A stretch of DNA of 64,000 bases from positions 124,001 through 188,000 of the forward strand of contig NZ_MLFK01000008.1 of NCBI RefSeq assembly GCF_001879205.1. The letters are read 5' to 3'. Within the stretch, counting starts at the first letter, position 1; each line of letters opens with the position of its first letter. Shown here one piece after another: positions 27,701 through 36,093 of the stretch. The DNA comes from Flavobacterium johnsoniae (GTDB taxonomy: Bacteria > Bacteroidota > Bacteroidia > Flavobacteriales > Flavobacteriaceae). Under the pieces are notes generated by a model. The model saw only the letters and a list, made by a program, of their open reading frames with translations. It did no database searches and had not been told where the DNA came from. The translations under genes were made by a program, and so were the position numbers.

Positions 27701-28114
27701 AACCGTAACCCCCGGCAGCGGTGATTTATCTGCAGCATTTAATACCGTTCCTTTTATCAGCCTTTCGTTTTCGTTTGAAAGAACTGCCGGCGCAGCAGGA
27801 GCATTAGTCAGCAGAACCTGTTTTTTCTGAATATAAAACGAAATGTTTTTATCCTTTAGTAATTGTGATAAAGCGGCTTCAAGAGTTACATTATTTACAT
27901 CTAAATCGGAGAGCTGGTCAACATCAATTTTTCGGGTATTGTAAATGATCCTAAAATCAGTTTGTTCTTCAATAGATTTGATAATTAGGTTTATAGGTTT
28001 GTTTTTTACGTGTAATGTTATGAGTTTATTCTGAGAAAAACCTTTAAATCCAGATATGAGAATGGCTAAGAAAAACAGAATTTTTCTTAAAACGGGTTGT
28101 ATCGCAAATGTCAT
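24761..28114 (-). CDS. susC: SusC/RagA TonB-linked outer-membrane transporter with STN domain
   Basis: 1117 residues. After the signal come an STN (secretin/TonB N-terminal) domain at about 30-95 (ITLHVKNKPINLIIKSIEEQTDF), a carboxypeptidase-regulatory-like domain at about 120-195 (IKGTVLNAADKSPLPGVTVLVKGT), a plug (VGSISTLTAKDIPVQQASESVDKMLEGQVAGV; KDAAAVGIYGADGANGVILITTKKG) and a 22-strand barrel ending in aromatic Phe. The STN domain marks it as a signalling receptor that contacts the FecR-type anti-sigma encoded just upstream (9-bp gap). It should import a large ligand with SusD, driven by TonB. Confidence 0.95.
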   Translation of the reverse strand: MTFAIQPVLRKILFFLAILISGFKGFSQNKLITLHVKNKPINLIIKSIEEQTDFRIIYNTRKIDVDQLSDLDVNNVTLEAALSQLLKDKNISFYIQKKQVLLTNAPAAPAVLSNENERLIKGTVLNAADKSPLPGVTVLVKGTGMGAVTDANGKFVYKLKGTDIKNIVLEIQYLGMQSQTVKVENKSEFTFYLEEFTDELNPVIITSSYGTTKLKEEIVGSISTLTAKDIPVQQASESVDKMLEGQVAGVLIENTSGVGGPVKINIRGQGSLKPLGNSIVGTSTQPLIIVDGVIMSEESYISSPFFNGQTALSENLMNPLAQIAPENIETFTVLKDAAAVGIYGADGANGVILITTKKGKIGKAKFGFSNQLGVSSAINQIKYLNGEQYTEMRNAYLKNTSTNFSPIPYNGVNTDWFDLLNNSGIYNKYNFNVSGATSKFSYRTNISYLNIDEPQLGNTTKQLNAGINLGYRYNKFDVNVSLNPSYIQSIAPNIYYSHAHIPTLAPYNADGSYTSTGLIGTTGGNPLAAIAQNKNETDTYGILGSINLGYELSKSIKFSTLFGIDYKDKEQDRYFSGENESGRLNGNFLLDGIAYNNWGRRAINQRKSTKWNWQGQMVFNKEINKNHGIDGVLGFELSEEKGRFHYASGSGFVNPNVVNAVSDARRDDDPATTTDESLGGQTYNSEISNGSRVSLFSQINYNYKKKYFFLGNLRRDQSSVFGSDSDVALNSGAGLAWIINNEDFLQSSSWIDLLKLKVSYGSTGNSRIGSYRSKGLYNNAQNGYNGEDYATPGAAPNGNLSWEKNKKFNTGVDFNVFNTVELALEYYYDDLSDLIVARDIPSENGYSTLELNAASMYNKGFEFTTRIKWFQKGKFKWSTSFNISTVENKVTDLIGLGSDYSQANLALAQKIGYSTSTIWGINWIGIDPATGRDLVKKNGQVYDSATYNRLFTNADWEPIGNTQPKAFGGFSNRFSLNNNIILSITGAYQWGGDKLVSNDIIAKYSTTVNRNMSVNAFDYWRNPGDIVTQPAPGNNTLLPNLSKYVYDATYIKISNINLSYNVPLTNTFLDSLTVFADVSNVLYWYKEKSPTGMNGIREFNYTYPQARTISMGINTKF

Positions 28115-28123
28115 GTTATTTAT

Positions 28124-29227
28124 TTATCGAGGATTGGTAATGGTAATCGTTTTTTGTTCAATTGAATAATTAAAAGGGGTGTCGCGTTTTAGAAGATCTA
28201 AAATATTTTCCACACTAGATTCGCTGGTATTTATAGTACCGGTAAAATTCTGTCTGGCCAAATCAGAATTTTGATTGATAATTTCAACGTCGTAGGTACG
28301 CTGAATAATCTTGGCGATTGTAGAAAACGGCGTGTCTTTAAAGGCTAATTCTCCCTTTGTCCAGGCTGAATAAAGAGAAGGGTCAACATTTTTCAGGGTA
28401 ATTTTTTTAGCATTCTGCTGCCATGTAGCCATTTGGTTTGGCTCCAGCAAAATAGCATTCGAAGGATTTGCCGTTTCAGACATTTGAATACTTCCTTCGA
28501 CCAAAGTACTGTTAACGGTTGGATTTTCGGGATAAGCACTCACATTAAACTTTGTTCCAAGGACTTTAATATCAACCTCATTGGCATTTACAATAAAAGG
28601 ATGTTCTTTGTCTTTGGCGACTTCAAAAAAAGCTTCACCGGTTAAATAAACATTTCGGTTTCCGTGTATGCCAAATTGTTCCGGATAACGCAGCGTACTT
28701 CCGGCGTTTAAACTTACAACGGTACCATCTGAAAGTTTAAGTCTGAACCGTTTTCCATACGGAATTTTGAGTGTGTTATAAACCAATTTATCATCAGTTG
28801 CTTTTCCAAAATAAATGATTTCGTCAGGAAATTTTTTGGCCACTAAATCTCCTTTGTCATTTACTAAAGCAGTTTGGTTTTTTTCGGAAAAATATTCTAA
28901 ACGGCCGTCGCCCAATTCCAGAACAATTTCCTTAGATGTTTTTGACTTATCGGTAACTAATAAAAAAGTTTTTCCTAACCCAATTAGAACTAAAAATACT
29001 GCGGCATAGCTTAAATACTGCCTTAGTTTGTTTTTTGGTTTAAGCTGGATTAATGGAACGGAATCACTTAAAATATCTTCAGATAAACCGGAAAGAACCC
29101 ACGCTTTCTTTGCCGTTATAAATTGCTTTTTGTTTTCGGAAGTGGCCTCAATCCATTCAAAAAGTGCCTGAACTTCTTGTTCTGAAGCTTCGTTAGAGAG
29201 ATATTTTTGTATTATTTCCGATGTCAT
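28124..29227 (-). CDS. FecR-family anti-sigma factor
   Basis: 367 residues. A cytoplasmic N-terminal part (about 1-70, IQKYLSNEASEQEVQALFEWI) would hold the sigma factor; one TM segment is at about 70-90 (YLSYAAVFLVLIGLGKTFLLV). The periplasmic FecR domain follows (YGKRFRLKLSDGTVVSLNAGSTLRYPEQF), then a C-terminal DUF4974-like domain (FKDTPFSTIAKIIQRTYDVEI) that would contact the STN domain of SusC. It should keep the upstream sigma factor inactive until SusC binds ligand. Confidence 0.93.
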   Translation of the reverse strand: MTSEIIQKYLSNEASEQEVQALFEWIEATSENKKQFITAKKAWVLSGLSEDILSDSVPLIQLKPKNKLRQYLSYAAVFLVLIGLGKTFLLVTDKSKTSKEIVLELGDGRLEYFSEKNQTALVNDKGDLVAKKFPDEIIYFGKATDDKLVYNTLKIPYGKRFRLKLSDGTVVSLNAGSTLRYPEQFGIHGNRNVYLTGEAFFEVAKDKEHPFIVNANEVDIKVLGTKFNVSAYPENPTVNSTLVEGSIQMSETANPSNAILLEPNQMATWQQNAKKITLKNVDPSLYSAWTKGELAFKDTPFSTIAKIIQRTYDVEIINQNSDLARQNFTGTINTSESSVENILDLLKRDTPFNYSIEQKTITITNPR

Positions 29228-29294
29228 ATTTGAGTTTTAAAACTTCGCGTTATAGTTAGTACACTTCTGAAATAAAAAACCCTACCTTTTATTC

Positions 29295-29894
29295 TTAATT
29301 ATTATAAATAAGGATAAAAATAAGAAACAAATAATCGGATAATTTCGTTTTTAAAATCTTCAAAGCCTTTGTCATGTGGGCTTCAACAGCTTTTAAAGTA
29401 ACTTGCATTTCTTCGGCGATTTCTGCGTTTTTTTTATTTTCGAAGCGTTTTTTTATAAAAACTTCTCTGGTTTTGGGAGGTAAATCGTTTATAGATTCCT
29501 GTATAATGCGTTCTAATTCCGTCAATTCTAAAGTATCGAATTGAAGCGAATTTAAAACCTCAATATCCAGTTCTCTTTCTTTATGGTTGAGTAAGTCGTT
29601 TTTGAATTTATCCTTTACTTTATTATGGCGAATGAAATTCAAGCATTTAGATTTAGCATAAGTGAACAAAAAAGCCTGAATTCCGTTGATAGAATCTACG
29701 TTTTCGCGATTTTGCCATAAATGCAATAAAGCTTCCTGAGCAAGATTTTCTGCTTCATCCTGATCATAAATAAACTGTACACTAAAAGATTGAATTCTTC
29801 TAAAGTACTTATCGTAGAAAAACTTAAATGCAGTTTCGTCTCCTTCCTTAAAGGATTTAAAAAGGGTTAATTCAAAACTGTTATTATTGTTCAT
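29295..29894 (-). CDS. ECF RNA polymerase sigma factor (FecI-like, Bacteroidota type)
   Basis: 199 residues. Sigma region 2 at about 20-90 (DETAFKFFYDKYFRRIQSFSVQFIYDQDEAENLAQEALLHLWQNR) and region 4 at about 130-185 with the HTH (LPPKTREVFIKKRFENKKNAEIAEEMQVTLKAVEAHMTKAL). It directs transcription of the SusCD locus when released by the adjacent FecR protein, the usual trans-envelope relay. The hydrophobic tail (YLFLIFILIYNN) is common in this family. Start chosen at ATG 29892-29894. Confidence 0.94.
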   Translation of the reverse strand: MNNNNSFELTLFKSFKEGDETAFKFFYDKYFRRIQSFSVQFIYDQDEAENLAQEALLHLWQNRENVDSINGIQAFLFTYAKSKCLNFIRHNKVKDKFKNDLLNHKERELDIEVLNSLQFDTLELTELERIIQESINDLPPKTREVFIKKRFENKKNAEIAEEMQVTLKAVEAHMTKALKILKTKLSDYLFLIFILIYNN

Positions 29895-30247
29895 TAAACG
29901 AAGTTTACTTTGCGAAGCAATTTAAGTAAATTTTAAAAACTACCTGAATTGGCTCAGAAAGCGGCAAATATAAAAGTTTATTTATATTAGTTCTAAATAA
30001 AATAAAAATAAAGTCCTTTCTGAAATATTTTATTCAGAATAGGTTTAGAAAGTTTTATTTAAGCGCAAAATGCGCAGAGATTTTTTGACAAGCCGGGCTG
30101 TAAAAAAGAAAGGTTACAAAGCTTTCTTTAGAAAACCTTACATTTATGAAACACAACCTGAGCTTTTAACTTTGGTATTCATGATAAACAATAACCGGGT
30201 ATAAAAACCGCGGCGCACCTTACGTACCTTGCGGTTAAATAAAACAA
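29895..30247. other. Intergenic region with a degenerate repeat
   Basis: 353 bp between the sigma gene and the end of the next minus-strand operon. No convincing ORF. It holds a degenerate AACCGCAAAG-type element (see 30057-30240) and presumably the sigma gene promoter. Confidence 0.55.
30057..30240. repeat. Degenerate AACCGCAAAG-type element
   Basis: The left end TTTAAGCGCAAAATGCGCAG and right end CGCACCTTACGTACCTTGCG, then GTTAAAT, show the same inverted arms as at 12269-12400, with a longer unrelated middle. The right end is 8 bp from the stop codon of the gene at 30248. Confidence 0.5.
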
Positions 30248-30856
30248 CTAATTAAGTATCAAATCAATATTTTCAGATAAATTGGTAACCAGTTCTGGTT
30301 TATCGCCGTTTCTTAGAAGCCAGGGAACGAGTTTTCCTTTGCTTGTAATTTTTTCCTTAGAATAAACCAAACTAAAATATTCAAACTGGTCCTTTGGTGC
30401 TTTTAAATCTTCATAATAATAACGGGACTGCCTTAAAGCGGGATATTTATTCAGCAAATAATCATTTAGGGTAAATGAAGCGCCTTCTTTATATAAATCT
30501 GCGGCTGCAATAGGAGTAATAGTAATTTTATGAATGTTCTTTTTTAAGTCCTGATACGCCTGTTTTGTGGTAGAAAAATCAGATTGTTTCAGCTTATCTT
30601 TTTCAGACAACTGCCGAATCACAGAAAGCCTTACATAATCGCCGTTTATTTCAATTACTTTAAAAATAAAATAATTGGTCTGCATGCTTTGACTTCCGTT
30701 AGAACCTCTTTGTTTACTAAAAATAAAACTGCCCAGCTGCAATTTATGTTCTGGAGTATTAATAGCTTTTTTCCATTTGTATGGATGGTAAACCAATTGT
30801 TTAAAGGCATATAAAATGATAAGAATAAGAAGACTTATCAATAGAACTTTTTTCAT
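30248..30856 (-). CDS. Membrane-anchored protein of unknown function in the ABC/TonB operon
   Basis: 202 residues from ATG 30854-30856, chosen because it gives MKKVLLISLLILIILYAFKQ, a single N-terminal membrane anchor; a longer frame would run into repeat sequence. The rest is a soluble mixed alpha/beta domain, probably periplasmic, ending TNLSENIDLILN. I do not recognise a family. It is the last gene of a minus-strand series with two DUF3526-type permeases, about 130 bp after the second one with a repeat between, so it may share the transcript. Confidence 0.65.
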   Translation of the reverse strand: MKKVLLISLLILIILYAFKQLVYHPYKWKKAINTPEHKLQLGSFIFSKQRGSNGSQSMQTNYFIFKVIEINGDYVRLSVIRQLSEKDKLKQSDFSTTKQAYQDLKKNIHKITITPIAAADLYKEGASFTLNDYLLNKYPALRQSRYYYEDLKAPKDQFEYFSLVYSKEKITSKGKLVPWLLRNGDKPELVTNLSENIDLILN

Positions 30857-30904
30857 AGAATGGAAATTTTTACTAAAAATAGGAATTAAACGGTAAAGCA
30901 GGCC

Positions 30905-30990
30905 AAAATTATAAAAACACAAAGTCCGCAAAGCTTTGAATAAAACCTTGCGAACTTTGTGTCAACCTTAGCGTTCTCTGCAGTTAAAAA
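30905..30990. repeat. Inverted element supplying a permease stop codon
   Basis: ACACAAAGTCCGCAAAG at 30917 with ACCTTGCGAACTTTGTGT at 30945-30962, then a second arm ending GCAGTTAAAAA. On the minus strand the element starts TTTTTAACTGCAGAG, and its TTAA contains the TAA stop (30984-30986) of the permease gene. Same family as 12269-12400. Confidence 0.65.
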
Positions 30991-32333
30991 CGATTAGGAC
31001 GATTAAAATTCCGCCATCCAAAACCAATCAGCAGTAAACTAAAAAGCAATAAAGGTAAAAACGCTTTTGCAAAACTAGTTTCAGTCGGATCCTTAAAAGT
31101 TTCAACTTTAAAATTCTCCCATTTCTGCTGTTCAACCGGAGCATTATCAAAAATCTTCGGATAAAAATGCAGACGCAGTTTTTCATGAAATTTTGTTGTT
31201 TCTTTTAAAAACAAAAGCTGGTTTCGCAAATCTGATTTTGCAATTTCATTTAACTGAATCTGAGTGTGAAGCGTTGGAATAAACTGCGCAATCACTTCAC
31301 TCGCACGGTTTCGCTGCTGTAGCTTGGATTCTAATTCCTGAGATTGCACAGCCGATTCGTCGTCGCCCATTTGCTGCATAGCATAATACCAAAGCCAGCT
31401 GAATTCTTTTTCAGGAAGCGGATAATTTTTGAACTGAGGATAATGTTTGTAGAATTTATCCAGCGTTTCCTGTTTATCCATATCCCATTTTTCATGGTAG
31501 GCATTTCGCTGTGTCAATGTTAATTCTAAAGCTTCCGGAGTTTTGTATTTGTTGATGATATAAGTATTGATGCCGGCAGGAAGAATGATAATGAGGAATA
31601 ACCAGATTGTAAGCAGAATTACAGCATTAAAATTTGAATTTTTCTGTAATGAAACAATGAAAAAGCAAACGGCAAACCAAAACAAAATATACAAAACCGA
31701 AATTCCGTAAAACACAAAAAACGATTTATCAATTGGAATCTGCAAAAAGAAAACGGCAACAAAAAGAATCAAAGTTAAAAGTGCAATCAGACTTAAAATA
31801 CGAACGTAAAACAGTTTTAAAATATATACAAACGTATTCGGACTTTGTGTTGCTACGATTTTCCAGGTTCCGGATTCTTTTTCTTCGGAAATGATATTAT
31901 ACGAAAAGGCAATAATCAAAAGCGGAAACAGATACAAAAGCACAAAACTAAAATCGATATTTCCTGATAAAAGATTACTCGGATTATTCAATTCCGAATC
32001 GTATTTCTGAGCTTCTAAGCCGCGAATCGTAACACTTTGAATTGACGGATTTACATCGCGCTGGCCAATCGCTAAACTGTTTATCGGCAGGGTATTGTTA
32101 ACCAGTGAAAACTTGATGTAGTAGAGCAGAAGCCCCATTTCGTCTTTGTGAAAAGCTGCATTTCTGGCAATATGTTCTTTTTGATAAATGGCCGCTTCTG
32201 TGATATTCTGCTGTTGTTTTTCCTGAAACTGGCGTCCAATTAAAAGACTTATAAAACCGATAATTAATAAAAAAAGTAAGCCGATTTTGGTGCCTTTTGA
32301 ACGGATGAAATTTTTAAATAAGAGTACTAACAT
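30984..32333 (-). CDS. ABC-2-type permease, DUF3526-like (second permease)
   Basis: 449 residues. One TM at the N-terminus (GLLFLLIIGFISLLIGR), then a large extracytoplasmic loop (about 40-125), and about five further TMs including LLYLFPLLIIAFSYNIISEEKESGTWKIV, the ABC-2 motif where the coupling region E-E-x-E-S-G-T sits. It closes with a long loop and a final TM (FLPLLLFSLLLIGFGWRNF). The paired permease is upstream with one base between (32333/32335). It probably forms a heterodimer using the ATPase at 36094. Its stop codon lies within a dispersed repeat. Confidence 0.85.
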   Translation of the reverse strand: MLVLLFKNFIRSKGTKIGLLFLLIIGFISLLIGRQFQEKQQQNITEAAIYQKEHIARNAAFHKDEMGLLLYYIKFSLVNNTLPINSLAIGQRDVNPSIQSVTIRGLEAQKYDSELNNPSNLLSGNIDFSFVLLYLFPLLIIAFSYNIISEEKESGTWKIVATQSPNTFVYILKLFYVRILSLIALLTLILFVAVFFLQIPIDKSFFVFYGISVLYILFWFAVCFFIVSLQKNSNFNAVILLTIWLFLIIILPAGINTYIINKYKTPEALELTLTQRNAYHEKWDMDKQETLDKFYKHYPQFKNYPLPEKEFSWLWYYAMQQMGDDESAVQSQELESKLQQRNRASEVIAQFIPTLHTQIQLNEIAKSDLRNQLLFLKETTKFHEKLRLHFYPKIFDNAPVEQQKWENFKVETFKDPTETSFAKAFLPLLLFSLLLIGFGWRNFNRPNRF

Positions 32334-32334
32334 A

Positions 32335-33786
32335 TTAAACGGCTTTTAGGTTTTTAGCGGCAATTCTGATTAAAAGAAGCAATAGAATTACCCATAAAAG
32401 AATAGAAATAACAGAAACAGCTTCGGATTTTAAAACATCCCAAATTCCTTTTGGTTCATAATGAAATTCTTCGAGATCTGCCCAGTGCTCTTTGCCAATA
32501 GTAAGCGGTTTATCATTGGGTCCGGGTTTTTTATTGCTGATGTATTTGATCTGCAAAGCATTCATTTTCTGCGCCATTTTATAGCGGTATTGCTCCGCTT
32601 GTTTCTGAAAATCGATGTACGAATCATAATCTGTATTGGATAATCCCATCGACAGATTTTTGATGGCGATATACGGATTTAGAAAGGAAACGGCTTTAGA
32701 AAAACTGTTTTGTTTTTCATAAATTCTCAGCAGTTCTTCTAAATGTTTGTTGTAAATATTAGAACTTATTTTTTCGCCTTCGGTCATAATAAATCCGGAA
32801 TAGTTAAAAGGAAGTTTTTGAACCGAATCAACTTTATAAACTCTCAACAAAGAATCTTTTATAGCTTTATAATGTACATCATTAGGGTTGTGGCTGTCTC
32901 CTTGTTTGAGGATATCTTTTTCAATATCGCTGTTAAACTGGATTTTAGACGGTGCTTCATACAAATACGCTCCAATTGCCTGAGTTGTTCGTGGCAGAAT
33001 AATGGTAAAAATCAGCCAGATTCCGATTAAGGAAACCAATGCTTTTTTTGAAGTTTTGCTGGACGCCGAAACCAAAACGGCAACCACGCAAAAGAACATC
33101 AGATAAATAAAATGAAACCCTATAAACAACAGCATCTTTATAGTTTCATCTGCCGAAATTGAGAAATTTTGAAGGATTAACCAGATCAAAACCAAAACAA
33201 TAATGGTTGGAGTAAAAAGAAGCATCATTACGCTTGCAATACCCAGAACTTTACCAAATAAAAGTTGTTTCCAACGGATTCCCTGGCTTAACAGGATTTT
33301 TAAGGTTCCGTTTTCTCTTTCGTAGGCAACAGAATTAAACCCCACAAAAAAGATCAGGAGGGGCAGTAAAACCTGCAAAACCATCGCAATACTGATTTCG
33401 CCAAAACGAAGCATACTATTTGAAAATCCGGCTTCAGAGAAATTGGCTGTATTTTGTTTGTGTGCTTCTAAGAAAATAGCGTTCCCAAAAAACGGCTCCA
33501 TTCCAAATTCAAAAACACTTAACGACGTACTTTTTCTGAAAGCAAAATTTCCGTAATGCGCCATTCTATGCGGATTTTTATCTGGATTTTTCAACCAGTC
33601 TTCGCGGGATTCATGCTGATATTTTTCGCTGGTTTCGTTTTGGCTGCTGTAATTATCCCAGCCAGAGAAAGCGGCAAATAACAACAGTACGCCAATAAAA
33701 AGGGTAATAATATAGATCGCCGAATTTTTAAAAACAGAATTTTTAAAATGCCTGGCAATAAGGATTTCTGTATGTAATAATTTCAT
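32335..33786 (-). CDS. ABC-2-type permease, DUF3526-like (first permease)
   Basis: 483 residues with the same plan as its neighbour: an N-terminal TM (IYIITLFIGVLLLFAAFSGW), a soluble loop (about 45-135), a TM bundle with FNSVAYERENGTLKILLSQGIRWKQLLFGKVLG, the ABC-2 coupling motif, a second large extracytoplasmic loop (about 275-430), and a last TM. The pair of large loops suggests periplasmic contacts. It lies 5 bp after the TonB-receptor stop, so receptor and permeases are one transcript. Substrate and direction (import or export) are not evident from sequence. Confidence 0.85.
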   Translation of the reverse strand: MKLLHTEILIARHFKNSVFKNSAIYIITLFIGVLLLFAAFSGWDNYSSQNETSEKYQHESREDWLKNPDKNPHRMAHYGNFAFRKSTSLSVFEFGMEPFFGNAIFLEAHKQNTANFSEAGFSNSMLRFGEISIAMVLQVLLPLLIFFVGFNSVAYERENGTLKILLSQGIRWKQLLFGKVLGIASVMMLLFTPTIIVLVLIWLILQNFSISADETIKMLLFIGFHFIYLMFFCVVAVLVSASSKTSKKALVSLIGIWLIFTIILPRTTQAIGAYLYEAPSKIQFNSDIEKDILKQGDSHNPNDVHYKAIKDSLLRVYKVDSVQKLPFNYSGFIMTEGEKISSNIYNKHLEELLRIYEKQNSFSKAVSFLNPYIAIKNLSMGLSNTDYDSYIDFQKQAEQYRYKMAQKMNALQIKYISNKKPGPNDKPLTIGKEHWADLEEFHYEPKGIWDVLKSEAVSVISILLWVILLLLLIRIAAKNLKAV

Positions 33787-33791
33787 ATAAA

Positions 33792-36092
33792 CTAAAATTT
33801 ATAAGTTACCGTAAGGCTTACATTTCGTGGGCTTCCCGGAAATAAGCGCAAATAATTCTGCGCGCCAAGCCAATACGTTTTGTTTAATAAATTGCCGGCA
33901 TTTATCGCAATCTGTACGTTGCTTTTGCTTGGTTTGTAAAACAAGGCAGCATCAAAAATGGTAAAGTCCGGAAGTGTAAAATCTCTGGTAAACCAAGGCA
34001 CCTTACTGCTTTGGTACTGCACCCCAAATCCGATTCCTAAATCCTGCAAAGCAGAATCTGATTTAAAGTTGTAGCGTGTCCATAAATTAGCACTGTTTTT
34101 TGGTGTATTCTGCTTTCTCGCGCCAATTAAAGCAGGATTGTTGTCTTTTGTAATTTCGGCATCAATGTAACTGTAGGATGCATTAATCTGCCAATCAGGG
34201 GTAATGTATCCTGCCAGATCACACTCAAAACCACGGCTTCTTTCAGCACCTCTGGTAACCAGTAAATCCGGATTTGCAGGATCGTTGGCATTCATCAGAA
34301 TATTTTTTTGGTTGATTTCGTAAATCGCAGCATTAAAGCTCATTGAATTGTTTAAAAAAGTAGTTTTTATACCTATTTCTTTTAAATCACTTTCCAGAGG
34401 ATCAAATAAACTTCCGGCAGGTAAAGTTCCTGTTTGCGGCATTAAAGTAACCGTATTAGATTGAGGCTGATAACCTTCCAGATAAGTTGTGTACACATTT
34501 ATATCGCTGTTTACGGCATAAGTAATTCCAATTCTCGGCAGCAAAGCCGATTTTTTGACTTTGAGTTCGTTATTGGTTTCGTAATTCGTAATATCTTCAA
34601 ACCATTCGTTTCTTAATCCCAGTAAAAAAGTAAATTTTTCCCATTGAATCTGATCCTGAATATAAACCGCATTTGTTGTAGTTAATGCTGATGGTAAAGC
34701 AGTTCGCACATTCAGCGTATAATCTTCAGGGCTTGTTATTTTATAAGTTGGATTGTTCAAATTAAAATAATCAACATTAGGTTTTGGCATTACAACGCCG
34801 TCAACGGTAATGGTTTGATAATTTGAAGCATTCGCCAAAACAAAAGAACCCGCAACAGTGCCGTCCTTTAATAAATAACCTCTGGCTGCGTTTTGTCCGC
34901 CTCCTTTATTTTTATTCCAGCTGCTTAAATCGTAACCTGTTAGTAATTTATGATTGAGTTTCCCGGTTTTAAAGTCGAAGTTTAAATAAGCACTCAAATT
35001 GTCAATGTCCCAGTTTTGCTGGCGTTGAACAAACTGCATCATGGCCAGACTTGTAACAGGCTGATTATTTATATCGACTGCAAAAGCATTTGTGGTACGG
35101 TGCTCCTGAAGATCTTCTGTCCAGGTTTGTTTCATATATGAAGCATTAAAACCAATTTTAGAATTGAATTTGTGTGCAAAATTCGTCGTCAGGATCATTT
35201 CTTTCGATTTGAAAAAATCACTTGGAGCGCCCAGATTTAGGCTTATTGGTGTTTTATTCAGGCTTGTTTTTCCGGCAACGGCACCAAAAATAGGCTGCCC
35301 GCGATCCAGAATTCCGGTCATGTCGCTCAAAATTAATTCGGTATTAATTGCTGTTTTTTCATTCGGAATATAACTGAAAGACGGCGAGATCAGGAACGAT
35401 TTATTATTGACTAAATCACGAAAAGATTTTGCCTGCTGATAGGCACCGTTTACCCGATATAAAAGCGTTTTTGATTCGTTTAGAGGACCGGTAAAGTCAA
35501 GTGTACCGCGTAAAGTGCTAAAACTGCCCACGCTCATGCTGATTTCTTTTCGGTCAACGGCCAGAGGTTTTTTAGTCACCATATTAATGCTTCCGCCGGG
35601 ATCAACAGAGGAAAATGTCGCGCTCGAAGGGCCTTTTATCACTTCAACACGTTCGATATTACTCGTTAACGGCTGTAAAAAATAGTACTGGCGTGTTCGC
35701 ATTCCGTTGATAATCTGGCCTTCTTCATTCTGGCTGATACCTCGAATTGTGTATTGATTGTAATAACTCGCCGGAATAACGCCGCTTGACATTTTTACGG
35801 CATCGGCTAGATAAAAAGCTCCTTTATCAGCAATTAATTCTTTGGTTATGGTCGAAATAGACTGCGGAATATCTTTATTTAAAGCCGCAATTTTTGTGGC
35901 TGCAAACGAATAATCGCTGTTGTACTTTTTGGTCGAACGACCTACAATTTCAACAGTCTGCAATTCATTTCGTTTGGCCTGCATTTCAAGGGAATCCTTA
36001 ACAATACTGTCTTTAACTTTGCTGTTAATAGTTTGAGATTGGATAAAATGAGTGCCAATCATTACAAATAAAATAGAGAGTAAGTTTTTCAT
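33792..36092 (-). CDS. TonB-dependent siderophore-type receptor in an ABC operon
   Basis: 766 residues. Signal MKNLLSILFVMIGTHFIQSQ; no carboxypeptidase-regulatory domain. The plug has a siderophore-receptor pattern (IPQSISTITKELIADKGAFYLADAVKMSSGVIP; YTIRGI; IERVEVIKGPSSATFSSVDPGGSINMVTKKP) and the barrel ends LTVTYKF. It should import a chelated metal through the outer membrane using TonB. It sits between the ATPase gene (1-bp gap) and the permease genes (5-bp gap), an unusually tight link between outer- and inner-membrane transporters. Confidence 0.9.
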   Translation of the reverse strand: MKNLLSILFVMIGTHFIQSQTINSKVKDSIVKDSLEMQAKRNELQTVEIVGRSTKKYNSDYSFAATKIAALNKDIPQSISTITKELIADKGAFYLADAVKMSSGVIPASYYNQYTIRGISQNEEGQIINGMRTRQYYFLQPLTSNIERVEVIKGPSSATFSSVDPGGSINMVTKKPLAVDRKEISMSVGSFSTLRGTLDFTGPLNESKTLLYRVNGAYQQAKSFRDLVNNKSFLISPSFSYIPNEKTAINTELILSDMTGILDRGQPIFGAVAGKTSLNKTPISLNLGAPSDFFKSKEMILTTNFAHKFNSKIGFNASYMKQTWTEDLQEHRTTNAFAVDINNQPVTSLAMMQFVQRQQNWDIDNLSAYLNFDFKTGKLNHKLLTGYDLSSWNKNKGGGQNAARGYLLKDGTVAGSFVLANASNYQTITVDGVVMPKPNVDYFNLNNPTYKITSPEDYTLNVRTALPSALTTTNAVYIQDQIQWEKFTFLLGLRNEWFEDITNYETNNELKVKKSALLPRIGITYAVNSDINVYTTYLEGYQPQSNTVTLMPQTGTLPAGSLFDPLESDLKEIGIKTTFLNNSMSFNAAIYEINQKNILMNANDPANPDLLVTRGAERSRGFECDLAGYITPDWQINASYSYIDAEITKDNNPALIGARKQNTPKNSANLWTRYNFKSDSALQDLGIGFGVQYQSSKVPWFTRDFTLPDFTIFDAALFYKPSKSNVQIAINAGNLLNKTYWLGAQNYLRLFPGSPRNVSLTVTYKF

Positions 36093-36093
36093 C

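Noticed and set aside
20525..29894. Polysaccharide utilisation locus
   Set aside because: SusC/SusD alone do not prove it; no carbohydrate-active enzyme is in the window.
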